Source: Gracilaria gracilis
Lineage: Eukaryota; Rhodophyta; Florideophyceae; Gracilariales; Gracilariaceae
Length of the DNA: 64,000 nucleotides
Direction: 5' to 3'
Assembly (NCBI GenBank): GCA_030374805.1
Contig: JARGSG010000014.1
Span: 806,001-870,000 of the forward strand
Made by a program: the position numbers and the translations under genes. How positions within the stretch are numbered: the stretch's first letter is position 1; the number at the start of each line of letters is the position of its first letter. The notes under the pieces were generated by a model. It saw only the letters and a list, made by a program, of their open reading frames with translations. It made no database searches and was not told where the DNA came from. Positions 22,190 to 32,521 of the stretch are shown piece by piece.

Positions 22190-25100
22190 TCACCCATCAG
22201 CCAGCCATCCATCATTCCCTCCCGTACGGAAAGCGCGAGCGTACTCTATAGTGTCGTTAGCCATGGCAGCTGTCTCAAGGTTGTTCTCTTGTAGCGCTCT
22301 CTGTGCAACGTTCTCGGCCACGTCTGAGAACAGAGACATCAGTAGACCCATCGACGCTCGGCGTCGTCCGATCATCTTCAGACCCTCTACCCCCAGCGCA
22401 CCGTTGATGATGTTTCGCTTCCTCTCTTGGATTGCCAATATTTGGTTTTCTACAGTGTCCGCTACCTTGTACTTTGTAACAAACACTGGTTTTGTTTGAC
22501 CAATGCGATGCACTCGATCAACAGCCTGATGATAAGCAAGAAGCAGAACGAATTCAAGTTAGTATTACTAGCAAACAAAATCTCAGCCCTAGTCATAATG
22601 AATCTCCTAAGCAAAACATCTTGTTCACGTACCTGGTCTTCTACAGCAGGGTTCCACCACGAGTCCAAAAGAAACACATGATTCGCCACCGTAAGGTTTA
22701 ACCCAGTACTTCCAGCGGTCAGCGAGATGAGAAACAGTCTGCATTTTGAACGTGTTTTAAACATCTGCATTGCCTCATCACGAGCCCTTATCGTCATTGT
22801 TCCATCCAGACGCACAAACTCATATCCTTCCTCGTTAAGAGCAACTTCTAGTAGATCAAACATTCTAGTCCACTGCGAGAAGCACAAAACTTTGTCGTCA
22901 GTATCTTCCATAACTTTCTTCAAGTCCTCCATCACTGCCCTGATCTTTGTAGAACGAGACGATTGATCATTCTTTTGTTCCCGTTCCTTCTTCGGTTTAA
23001 TCTCGTCCTCATCGGACATGGCATCCGAATCGTCGTCGCTGAGCGAGCCTGCATTTGCCATTTTCGTATCCTCCGTTCCATCATCCACATGAGGTTTCTT
23101 TATGATCCGATCTTCATCAATTCCATCACCATCTTCACTAGGTCGCTTTCCACTGAATATCAGCTCAATTTCCCGCTTGGGCTCTATCTTCGTTTCCGTT
23201 TTCTCTTCTTTAAGCTCAGAGAGCTCTTGGCGACGTTTCTTGCGTTGCAGAGCATGTACTTCCTTGCGCACGCCCTCAACCGACATGTACTCATCCTCGT
23301 TGGACAAGTTACTGCGACAGAAAGGACAAGTATCATTGGTAGACATCCATTTCTCAAAATCACTTGTGCAGAAGATATGACCACACTTTGTAACAATCCC
23401 ATCTTCCATGATAAGATCCATACAGATAGGACATTGTTGTGCATGATCGGCTGTTGATTCCGGTCCGAGTGCGACGAACAGACGCTTTTGGACATCGGGC
23501 GGAAGTTGTTTGAACAGGCATTTAGTGTTCATACGAATCTCCACCACATCCAGCTCCTCGTCTGAAAAACTAAACGTTCGTTCACTCTCCCACTCACACA
23601 AAGCCGGGTGATTACAAGCTTGTCGCAAACGAAGCAAAGTCACGTAAGTGAACGCATACTCGTTCATTGCTTCACCGACGTTTTGCATACGCCGAACAGA
23701 CCACAGTTCCAGGCCCTGATAATACTGCAGCTCAGTCTTTGTGAATTTCAATTCACGCACAGTTGTAGTCTTGGAAGGAAGTTCAAGGATGGCCTTTCCA
23801 TCAACTCTATCTTCTTTTGCTCTTCGAAGCAAGACGACGCCGAGAAGTGACTGAAACTTCTTGAACATAAGGTCCTTCTTCTTTTGACCGTAACGACCAT
23901 AACCCTCCAATGGATTCCTGTACTTTGCGACCCACTCTTTGTGCGAAGAAGTAACCACATACCCAAGGTAAAGAAACTGTGCATAAACATCATCCACCGT
24001 GTTTTGAATCGGAGTACCAGTAAGGGACCATCTATGCGACGCATTAATTTCTATGGCGGCTTTACAACGGTCGCTGCGAAAGTTCTTTATAGCCTGCGCC
24101 TCGTCAAGAACGACTCGGTGCCATTTGACCTGAAACAGCGGACCTGGGTTGCGCACGCTGATTGGCACCTTGTGTTCGCCTCTCTGCAAAACTTTTGGAT
24201 ACTCGTTGGTCAAGACGCCGTACGAAGTGATGACAACGTCATGCTTGTGCAATTGCGAGCCCATCCTGCGCCGGGCGCGGCCATGATACAGCAAAATGTT
24301 GAGGCGAAAGCCGGTTTCAATGCGATCGTGAAACTCGGCTGCCCATTGATTGAGCACGGAGGTGGGGGCCACGATCAAAGTAGCAGCGCGATCGGTGAGC
24401 TCGTCGCGTCTGGAACGATCGCTCATGATAAGCGCAATGGTCGAAAGCGTCTTTCCAAAGCCTTGGTCATCGGCCAAAATGCCGCCGCGGGGGTTGCCAG
24501 GTGGCTTGTCATCACGCTCGCGTTCCAGCATCCACGCCAGCGCTTGTCGTTGGTGCTTGAGCAAGTTGACGGCCATTTGAGGCGGGGTGGGTAGCTCGGC
24601 AGTGGCCTCGCTAGACAGGCGATTGTTGCGAAGAATCTCTTTGAGGTCATCCTTGCCGACGGCGGGGACGTCGGTGTCAGCGGTTTCCGGCAGCTTTGAA
24701 GGGGTTGGAATCGCTTGCGGCGGTGACGTCGGCGCAAACTGAAGCGGTTGCTCGGGACGAGCCTGCATCTCACAATAGGCTTGCAAAAAGTCGAGCGTAG
24801 CTGCTGCAGACGCGGCGTTTGGCGGCGGCGGCGGCGTTGGCGCGGCACATGCGAATGGCAGGCGCGGTTGATAGAGGTGGGGGTCAAATGCATCCGGGCC
24901 GTCCAAGTCGATGATGGGGGTGGGCTGCGCAGCGGTGGACGCAGAAGGTCGCGAAGACGAGGCGGCGAATGCAAAACGGCGCGGTCCAAGGCGTTCCATG
25001 ACGGGCGAGGGCTGCGGCACGAACTCGATGTCGGAGTCATCGTCGTCGACGCACACGGGCTGCAGCGCGGGGCGCTGAAGCGGCACGCTTTGCACCAGCT

Positions 25101-25287
25101 CCTTGTCGCTGTCGGAGTCGCTGAAGAGCGGCGGCAGCAGCGGGGGGTGGCAGGCGGCGGACGGTTGCTGCAGCTCGGGGCGCATGGAGGAGCTGAGCGG
25201 AAGGCGCGGCACAGCGGGCGTGGGCTCGAGGAATTCGGGCAGGTGCGAATCGTCGAGCAGGTCGATGATGGGCGTGTGTTGCGGCAT
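22190..25287 (-). CDS. ULS1/RIS1-like SNF2 ATPase with RING finger and SUMO-interacting motifs
   Basis: Two exons, 25287-22633 and 22525-22190, give 996 residues; the intron has GTACGT, ACTAAC and CAG signals and joins EDQ to AVDRVHRIGQ. The disordered N-terminus has three SUMO-interacting motifs (residues about 6-13 PIIDLLDD, 86-90 DIEFV, 124-129 PIIDLD). The SNF2 ATPase has Walker A DDQGFGKT (273-280; the family norm is DEMGLGKT) and DEAQ (395-398). A C3HC4 RING (619-657, CPICMD...CPFC) sits between the two RecA lobes, and helicase C ends in RIGQTKP. This order defines Rad5/Rad16-type translocases; SIMs plus RING point to a SUMO-targeted ubiquitin ligase like Uls1. Start at MPQHTP chosen because no ATG lies upstream in frame. 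Confidence 0.88.
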
Positions 25288-27643
25288 GGCGAATTTGGAC
25301 GGCGGCTCGGAGCGAAGCGCAAAGGCGGCGAAGCGCAGCGGGCGGATATTTGGCGGGACGATTGGCGAAGGTGAAAAGTACGAGCGCCAGGCGCGCAAAC
25401 ACGGGGGCGACTTTTAAGTACAGAAGGACGGCGCGGCGCGTGTGCGAAATTAAAGGCGGCTCAGATATCTATAAAGTTACCAACGGTAAAGCTATGACAT
25501 GTACAGCGCGCGGCGCGCGCGTTTGGGCAGCCGTGGTGCGACTACGCGGCGTGTAACGCTTCCACGGCGCTCGTAGTACAAACACACTCCAACTCAATCT
25601 GCTGCCGCCATGGGTCCGCGACTGCTCCGCGCTCAAAGGCTGCCACTCATCTCTCCAACAAACACACACCCACGGAACAACAAGTGCTCGCCTTCAAGGA
25701 CCATGTCATGACGCAGGTCATGACCATGAAAATGACCTTCTCGGTCACCTTACCTTACGTAAGCCAACTGCGCGTAATATGCTCCTACAAATAAAAAAAC
25801 TACAAGAGTATTTCGTTCATTCGTCCGTCCCATCGCGCTATCGTCGCCGTTTGCTACCGTTCCTAGTAGGAACTTCCTACAGTAGCTAGCTACTCGCCAT
25901 TGCAAGTTGCTGCTGAGTTAGCTTATGGAAGCATAGTAATACACCTTCGTATGTGCTCAAGCTTGACCGCACGCTCTCTGACAAGACGAAAATGTCATGT
26001 CAAACATAGTGTAACTTTAGATAGTGTTTCAAATTCAAATTCTTACAACACAGTCGCCCCTCATAAACTTCGCCCTGTAGGAAGTTCCTACTAGGAACGG
26101 TACCTGTAACGTGTACAGTAGTTCACTACTGCAAAAAGGGCACGTTGTTGCCCTTGAGGGGGAGCGCTAAAGGCTCCTTGGAGGAGGCATTCTGACTGTG
26201 TTGTGTCAGTGTCCTGTAGGGCAGCGCTGGCGCTAGCATCCGACTTGCCAACTCTCGCGAACACTGCTCCCCGCTCCTGTGTCCACACGACGCAAAACTG
26301 TACACTCAAAGTAGACTGCCACCAGTTTTGCGCGCACATGCATGTTCTATCTCTCTCTGACGAGTGCGCTTGTTCCAGGGGTTTTGGGCGCTTGCTGTAC
26401 GTTTGTGGTCCTTGTTGACCAACCATTCGCGAAAAAAGATGCACCACTCGGCGATCGCTCCTCTACAGTATCACACATCTTCATGATACTGATCATCGTT
26501 TACACTTTGTGTTCCCCGCGTGCAATTCAACTTGACTCGCCATGCAGCCAGCACCATGAATTTCATGCTCACCACCTCTACTACCAACGGTACCTTGGGT
26601 ACCCTTGGTAAGCGATATCTAGCTAGCCACAGCTCAAAACACGCTCTATTCAACACTGGCTCATGTATGTCATGTATCACACTCGAGATGTGCCAGCACA
26701 CCATTCATCATGATGATCATCTATCTATTCCCATTCCACCAACAGCTCTCTTCGCATGTCGTACGCCCCTCGCTCCCGTGCGCACGAAATTGCGCCGCCA
26801 TTGTAAGCCATTGTTGCGTTTGTTTGCCTTCGTATAATGCTTCCCACAATTTGTGTGTGAATCACAGCACACACGCCAAGCTGCAAGTCAGTGGCAGTCA
26901 GCTTACCGGCCTCAAGCGCGCCGGGCTGTGTCGCACATTCGTCAACTGTGTGCATTGCATTAGGAACGCTTTTCCAATCGCAGCGCACGCGCCACCATGG
27001 TACCATAGCGCGGCACGCGCCGAAGCAAAGGAGGCGTGAGGCCGATGCGAAAGGCAAAACATGACGTGGCGGAATGCAACTTTTTTCGCTCACGAATTGG
27101 GCAGCACACTGACGATGGCGCAAAATGGCAGGGAGATACACACCACAAGCAAATCGGTTGTGGCCTAATAAGGCCGTGTCTCAACAGCAAGTGCGGGAAT
27201 TGATCATATGTACGAGATCAAAACGCTTTTTAGAGGCCATACATACGGTACGTGGACAGCGATCGCCCTTCAGAAGCGAGGTACAGTAACGACGGTACCT
27301 GTACAGTAGCGTTTGTTGCATCTCCGACAGCATCTCCGAGTCGGGTAACGAAAAAGGGCAGTTTAGTGCAAGCAAGAGCGCGCCCCTCACAACCGACATG
27401 CTTCCTCTCTGCCGTTGAGCCCAACAAGCCACAGGCACTTGTCGCGGACCATAAACCGCCGCGCATACTCGAGTGCAAGCGCGGCAAGGCGCAGCGGCTG
27501 GCCACAGCGCAAAAACTGACAAGGCTCACGGTGTGACACAGCAAACAACAGCGGCTGCATAGAGTGGCAATGTGCGCAACTGTTTACAGCGTATTACAAA
27601 CTTGGATGAGGACAAGCGTTAGACGGATACGGAAGCGGCGTAC
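25288..27643. other. Large intergenic gap containing a MITE
   Basis: About 2.35 kb without a convincing gene; short ORFs lack domain signal. It holds the MITE at 25855-26102 and several GGTACC-centred repeats: CGGTACCTTGGGTACCCTTGG near 26588, and GGTACCTGTACAGTAG near 27295, which resembles the sequence just right of the MITE (GGTACCTGTAACGTGTACAGTAG). These may be traces of related small transposons. Confidence 0.5.
25855..26102. mobile_element. MITE with 26-bp perfect terminal inverted repeats and TA target duplication
   Basis: Left end TA + CCGTTCCTAGTAGGAAC... (25855-25882) is exactly the reverse complement of the right end ...GTTCCTACTAGGAACGG + TA (26075-26102): 28 matching bases including the TA. 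The interior (about 190 bp) is AT-rich and non-coding. Flanking TA suggests a Tc1/mariner-type source. Each TIR contains its own 15-bp palindrome (GTTCCTAGTAGGAAC), which could aid hairpin formation. Confidence 0.85.
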
Positions 27644-28867
27644 TCACGACATCAACAACTTGACGCCCATGATCATACATGTGCCCAGCACAACCTTTTT
27701 AAACATGGCCGGGTCCATTCTATCGGCCAGAAACTTGCCGATCACGATGCCCACCACCGAAGTGGGCAACGCATAAATAAGGAAATGCGTGTAGTAGAAA
27801 TCATTGAGCCGTCCCGAAAGCCAGTCCCACAACACCACCACCGTACTGTTCACGCTCACCACGGTGAGCAAGTTTCGTCGAAAGTCGCCAGAAGCGGTAT
27901 CCCAGCCGGCGGCCTCCGCGTGCATCACCAGCGGCGGGCCGGAAATATCAAAAGCGCCTCCCAGCGCGCCGGCGAGCACACCCAGCACCCACGCGGCCGG
28001 CGTGCGACCGAGCTGCTTGGGCACGCTGATGCCCGTCAACGAGTAGAGCACATAGGCAGTTATTAGAGCGCCCAAACCGTGAATAAGCAAGCCAGGGTCA
28101 ATGAGCTCCGGCAAGGCGGCGCCCAGCGGCGTACTGAGCGTGGAGGCGATAAGCAGCACCGAGAGGCGGCGCCACTGAATGTCCTTGAGGTTAGGCAGCA
28201 GCAGCAGCCAGCCCGTGAGCGCGCCCACGGTGGCGGCCACCGGCTGCACGGTGTTGAACACGGAGCTGTTGGCAATCCACGGCAGCTGCGTGAGCGCGCC
28301 CACCGACACAATGGCAAAGCCAAAGCCGGTGAGCGCCTGCACCAGCGCGGACAGCCCCATGCCGGCGGCGACGCTGAAGTGCGGCCCGTTGATGGCGGCG
28401 TACAGCGCGTCCCACAGCGTGGTGTCCGACGGCTCGGACAGCTCGGGCGCCGGCGCATTGGTGACCAGCGGCCACGCCAGCGCCGCCAGCACGCTGACGG
28501 CGGCGGCCGACGCGCGCACGGCACGCCCCGCGTTGGTGGAGCCCCACAGCGTGGGCGACGGCGACGGCGACGGCGACGGCGCGGCGGGCGGCTGCTCGCG
28601 CTCCGGCTGCGCGGGCGCGGCTGGCGGCGGCGGCGACGGAGGCGGCGCTGCCGGCAGCGCCGCGGACTGCGGCGGCGGTGCGGACTGCGGCGGCGGCGGT
28701 GCGGACTGAGGTGGCGGCGGCGGCGGCGCAGGCGTGGAGGCGCGCGGCGGCGGGGTGCGCGGCGGCTGTCGCAGCGCGGCGCGCAGCGCGGGCGCGCGCG
28801 CACGCGGGCGTCGCAGCGGGCGCACCGCCAGCTGCAGCGGCGGCGCGAACGAAAAGCAGCTGCACAT
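27644..28867 (-). CDS. TauE/SafE-family anion exporter, probable plastid protein
   Basis: A 407-residue protein from ATG 28867-28865 (MCSCFSFAPPLQLAVRPL). About 120 N-terminal residues rich in Ala, Pro, Arg and Ser resemble a plastid transit peptide followed by a low-complexity linker. The remainder is a TauE/SafE (sulfite exporter-like) transporter with about eight hydrophobic segments and the family's repeated motif (GLSALVQALTGFGFAIVSVGAL and GVLAGALGGAFDISGPPLVM). The family exports sulfite or organosulfur anions. The stop codon overlaps a GTGAGT splice-donor-like sequence, so a further 3' exon cannot be excluded. It shares a 400-bp divergent promoter with the next gene. Confidence 0.85.
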   Translation of the reverse strand: MCSCFSFAPPLQLAVRPLRRPRARAPALRAALRQPPRTPPPRASTPAPPPPPPQSAPPPPQSAPPPQSAALPAAPPPSPPPPAAPAQPEREQPPAAPSPSPSPSPTLWGSTNAGRAVRASAAAVSVLAALAWPLVTNAPAPELSEPSDTTLWDALYAAINGPHFSVAAGMGLSALVQALTGFGFAIVSVGALTQLPWIANSSVFNTVQPVAATVGALTGWLLLLPNLKDIQWRRLSVLLIASTLSTPLGAALPELIDPGLLIHGLGALITAYVLYSLTGISVPKQLGRTPAAWVLGVLAGALGGAFDISGPPLVMHAEAAGWDTASGDFRRNLLTVVSVNSTVVVLWDWLSGRLNDFYYTHFLIYALPTSVVGIVIGKFLADRMDPAMFKKVVLGTCMIMGVKLLMS

Positions 28868-29263
28868 GAGGGAGGAGGGCGTGTGTGGGCGCGGCCGCGC
28901 GCGCTCGGGCAACAGCTCACGGCGGGGGCGGGGCGCAGCTGATAAACACTTAGTTATGCGACGCGCCGCGGCGCAGATGGCGCTCACGAAGCAAAGCGGC
29001 GCGATCTGCTGCGGCTGCTCCGGACGCGCGCCACGCGCGAGGCTGTGCGGCGCACAGCGGGCGCGTCGCTCTGCAGTCTGCACGCGCGCGCGCACGCACG
29101 CAGCGGCAGCCACTCATGGCGTGGCCACGTGGCCACGCGACACACGCGGCGCGCGCCCCGTGTGTGCTGTTTGCCGGCGCCGCGCAGCAAGCGCAAGCGC
29201 AGCGAGGGGGGGGGTGCGCGCGCACTGTCAGCAGCGGTGCTCACGCTCACGTGTTCGATAAAA
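28868..29263. promoter_or_regulatory. Divergent promoter with 20-bp CACGTG palindrome
   Basis: Between the TauE gene (minus) and a multipass membrane protein gene (plus). A perfect 20-bp palindrome, GCGTGGCCACGTGGCCACGC, lies at 29119-29138 with a CACGTG core. The end of the region carries a short duplication (CGTTCGATAAAATGGCGC-like) at the start codons of the plus-strand gene. Confidence 0.5.
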
Positions 29264-30772
29264 ATGGCGCCGTTCGATAAAATGGCGCGCGCGAACGGTG
29301 CCGTGAGCCGTGTGCCGTGTGCCGCACCCGCGACAATGGCGTCCCCGAGCGCCGCCATCCCGCTCACGGCCGAGCTGCGCTACGTGCCGTCGCTCACGCT
29401 GCTGTGGCTCACGGTGGGCACGGCGGCGCTCACGGCGCTGTTCTGCGCCATCGACGCGGTGGCCAAGCCGCGCGCGCGGCTGCTACTGCACGGCGACGCG
29501 ATGCGCCCGTCGCCGCAGCAGCCGCCGTCGCCGCAGCGCGCGCGCACGTCGCGCCGCACCCTCTTCTGGACGCTGCTGTCGCGCGTGTTGCTGTGCGCGC
29601 TGCTGGGCGCGTCGCTGTTCCCCGCGCTGTCCGTGGCGCTGCGGCTGTACTCCGAGCCGCCGCTGTCGCAGCTGGCGCCGCACGCGTCCAACGTGTGGGT
29701 GGCGCGTCTGCTGCGGCGCACGCTGGCGGCGTACGCCGCCACGCAGCCGTCGCGCGCGCCGCTGGCGCGCGCGCCGCTGGGGCTGTCCACGCGGCTGCTG
29801 TCGCCGCAGCGACGCGACCCCAACCACGCGTGGACGTGGCGCTTCGTGCTGGCCGTGCTGTTGCTGCTCTCGCTGCTGGGCGTGTTGCTGCGGCTGGTGC
29901 CGTCGTATCTGCCCACGCGCAAGCTCGTCGCGCCCATCATTCTGCTGCAGCCGCTGCTGTGGCTGCTCATCGCCGTGCCGGCCGCCTTTGTGCGCCCCAG
30001 CTCGTTGCCGCTCGACTCGTCGCCGCTGCTGCGCAAGTGGCTCGACTTTGAGTACTCCACTCGCCCTACCCGCATTGACGAGCACCGCTTCCTTGACAAC
30101 TGGTTCGTGCGCACCGAGCCGGAGCCCGCCCCGCCGCAGCACCTGCCGCAGCTTGCCAACATCTCGCTCACCTTCTGTGACCAGTTCAACGCGCTGCTTC
30201 CGCCGCCGTCGGACAGCGCGCTGCAACCGCAGCAGCAGCAGCTGCAGCTGCCGCCTCTGTCGCCTCTCACCCCGCGACTAGCCGCCGACGTGCTCGTCGT
30301 GTACACCGTGGGCAAGCCCTCCGGTCCGGATCACTACCGCGCCATTGCCTACACCTGTCTGCCCGTCATGGTCGCCGCGCCCATCCTCGTCGCCCAAACG
30401 CTGCGCTCGTACATCCTCTACCCGCTGTTTGCCATCTGGATCTTCATTTTTGTGCTGTTTGCGCTGCTGGCCACTCCCTCGGTTCTCCGTCCCATCGCGG
30501 CCCCTTTCCGACCTGCGCAGCAAATTTCCTTCTGCGCCAGATCGTACACCATCCAGGTTGTCGACGCTTCCACCAAGCTTGTCATTCGCGCCGATATTGC
30601 CATATTCGCCCTCACTGTTCTCGCCGCTATGCTTCAGGGATATCGCTGGGTCAAGCTCGTGGAGGACCATGCATCCATGCCAATACAACCCCCTGCGCCC
30701 CTGCCTCAACCAAAGCAGCCTGATCCCCCCGATGAGCAAAACTCTCATCAGCCGGTCAAAGCCATTGTGTGA
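29264..30772 (+). CDS. Multipass membrane protein, unknown family
   Basis: An intronless ORF of 502 residues from ATG 29264, or 478 from ATG 29336 (MASPSAAIPL), which has the better context (ACAATGGCG). About seven hydrophobic segments are visible: near the N-terminus (LTLLWLTVGTAALTALFC), RVLLCALLGASLFPALSV, WRFVLAVLLLLSLLGVLLRL, APIILLQPLLWLLIAVPAAF, and three in the C-terminal half (ILYPLFAIWIFIFVLFALLA). A large hydrophilic loop with a Gln tract separates the two halves, and the C-terminus is Pro/Gln-rich. I do not recognise the family. The C-terminal gene end converges on the Hint gene. Confidence 0.75.
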   Translation: MAPFDKMARANGAVSRVPCAAPATMASPSAAIPLTAELRYVPSLTLLWLTVGTAALTALFCAIDAVAKPRARLLLHGDAMRPSPQQPPSPQRARTSRRTLFWTLLSRVLLCALLGASLFPALSVALRLYSEPPLSQLAPHASNVWVARLLRRTLAAYAATQPSRAPLARAPLGLSTRLLSPQRRDPNHAWTWRFVLAVLLLLSLLGVLLRLVPSYLPTRKLVAPIILLQPLLWLLIAVPAAFVRPSSLPLDSSPLLRKWLDFEYSTRPTRIDEHRFLDNWFVRTEPEPAPPQHLPQLANISLTFCDQFNALLPPPSDSALQPQQQQLQLPPLSPLTPRLAADVLVVYTVGKPSGPDHYRAIAYTCLPVMVAAPILVAQTLRSYILYPLFAIWIFIFVLFALLATPSVLRPIAAPFRPAQQISFCARSYTIQVVDASTKLVIRADIAIFALTVLAAMLQGYRWVKLVEDHASMPIQPPAPLPQPKQPDPPDEQNSHQPVKAIV

Positions 30773-30952
30773 TGTGAATATTCTCTCTCTCTCTCTTGCT
30801 CAACTTGAACACTCTCGACATAACGGACAGTACCAAAACAGTCAATCATTCATATTCTTTAGTAGAAGTCAGTATCTACTACTACGTCGACCACGCGAAG
30901 TTGCATCTGCGTCGTCCAGTCACTCGCTCTATTTGTCCTTTCGTCCTCACGT

Positions 30953-32521
30953 CTAAAATAGAGGAGCGCCGCTGGGAACCATCCTCGCCAAAAGCCTACT
31001 CCCTTCAGCAAGCACCGTTTTGAGCATCGAATCGAATAGCCGCGACTTGTACAATAACCTGATGGGCGACAGCAGTGCTTCACCAGCAGATGGTACAACT
31101 GTTTCCGTGAAAGTGGATGCCACAATGCCGTCAACAACGATCGTTCCTTCCAATGTGTGAGGGTTGAACAATCCTCTCTTCCTTGTCGTGTAAATTTTTG
31201 TTACTGTGTCCAATGTCCCGTTTGTCAATGTTAAAGTATCTCCGAGTTCAATCTGCTCAGCTGCTTTCAGTCTTCCGCCCACTGGAACATAATGCGTGGG
31301 TGTCAGAGTCAATACTGCCCCAGATGATACATAGACACTCAAGAAAGTTGCAATAACACTGTGCTTCCTATGCGAAAAGAAGTATACCTCAGAATACGCC
31401 CCCCCGTTAACTCGGACCCGGTCTCCAATGTTAACAGCGCCGATTGAGATCGTTTCCCCTGACTCCAGTTCCACTTTTGCGCTCTCAGGGAAGCATACAT
31501 CATCGTCGTTGTCTTCAGACTCAGGGGTTGGATCGATCACAGCTTCTGTTCCAGACGAAGGGGACGGCGTGGGGCTTGCCCTCACGCTAGGGCTGACCGA
31601 CGCCGAGGCACTTGGGCTCGGAGTCGGAGTGCGAGTTGGCACAACTATCTGTGCCGACGCACTGGGGGTAGCGGACGGTGAAGGTGTGGGTGATACAGTT
31701 GGAGAAGTGACCACAATTGGCACACTGCTGTTGGACCCCATCAGTGGAAAGCATTGTCTCATGTCTGGTGCATTTTGCAACGCTAGTGGGTTGTTGGGTA
31801 GTTTTGGAACGCCGGACGGTGATGGAGTGGGCGATGGTAAAGGATCCTGTCCAGGAGCGAGCTTCCGTGTTTCTTTGTAGAGACACAACTGTTCATCAGT
31901 CTTCACGGTGATCATACCCAACTCAGTTGCGGCTAAATAGGCAAAGCCAAAGTTCAAATCACTGGCGCCTGTTCTAGTGCGAATGAACAAGAAAATAGTT
32001 CCAATAGTAAACATAACCTTGTCTCCACAGATACGAGGCCTAGTGGACTCGATTCCAACATGAACAGGGTCAATATCGTTCAGAACATTAAAAGCATTGA
32101 ATGCCCTCGCGTTTGAAGACAGAATGGTGAACACATTCTTAAGGCCGTTTGATTCTGCGGTTGTCTCGTCGGTCAACTTTGACGCCGGAATAACGAACAT
32201 GTACTCCAAAGGATGTCCAGTTCCGCATCTTACACCATCATGTATGATCGCAGAATGTGGAATGACAGAGACACCGTCCAAACCATCGACTGACTTGTTG
32301 CAAAAGCCAACTACTTCGTGAACAATAGAGCTTCCAGCACATTGAGTCTCTGTCAGACTAGCAGACGATTTTGTTAACTCCATTCCAAGGAGCAAGTTTG
32401 GCTGGAACAAGCGGGAAGCAACAGGAAGTTCCACGGGACCAATTGGAATCCTTGGGACCACAGCGGTGTACGCCGCTCCAATGAGCATGAAAGGAATCAA
32501 GAATCCCAAGAAGCACTTCAT
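30953..32521 (-). CDS. Secreted protein with C-terminal Hint (Hog) autoprocessing domain
   Basis: A 522-residue intronless protein from ATG 32521-32519. A signal peptide covers residues 1-19 (MKCFLGFLIPFMLIGAAYT). Residues about 20-225 are a Cys-containing ectodomain of unknown family. Residues about 225-335 are a Ser/Pro/Thr-rich linker (TPSPSASAS-type repeats). The Hint domain spans about 343-470: Cys343 in DVCFPESAKVELESG is the expected nucleophile, IGDRVRV matches the family, and TPTH at 407-410 gives the T-x-x-H pair. VDGIVASTF is the usual Hint end. Hedgehog-type Hint domains cut themselves free through a thioester. No sterol-recognition tail is obvious; 45 residues follow. Hog proteins of this design are known in red algae and several other eukaryotes. 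Confidence 0.85.
   Translation of the reverse strand: MKCFLGFLIPFMLIGAAYTAVVPRIPIGPVELPVASRLFQPNLLLGMELTKSSASLTETQCAGSSIVHEVVGFCNKSVDGLDGVSVIPHSAIIHDGVRCGTGHPLEYMFVIPASKLTDETTAESNGLKNVFTILSSNARAFNAFNVLNDIDPVHVGIESTRPRICGDKVMFTIGTIFLFIRTRTGASDLNFGFAYLAATELGMITVKTDEQLCLYKETRKLAPGQDPLPSPTPSPSGVPKLPNNPLALQNAPDMRQCFPLMGSNSSVPIVVTSPTVSPTPSPSATPSASAQIVVPTRTPTPSPSASASVSPSVRASPTPSPSSGTEAVIDPTPESEDNDDDVCFPESAKVELESGETISIGAVNIGDRVRVNGGAYSEVYFFSHRKHSVIATFLSVYVSSGAVLTLTPTHYVPVGGRLKAAEQIELGDTLTLTNGTLDTVTKIYTTRKRGLFNPHTLEGTIVVDGIVASTFTETVVPSAGEALLSPIRLLYKSRLFDSMLKTVLAEGSRLLARMVPSGAPLF

Noticed and set aside
22633-25398. Extending the ULS1-like protein upstream of 25287
   Set aside because: The frame is open to about 25398 but contains no ATG there; the first codon of the open frame is TTG.
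27630-27650. A splice donor GTGAGT at the TauE stop codon
   Set aside because: The protein already ends at a family-typical point, and no convincing downstream exon was found. Left as a caveat only.
28063-28920. Long alternative-frame ORFs across the TauE and neighbouring genes
   Set aside because: They are Arg/Ala-rich shadows of GC-rich coding sequence on the correct frame.
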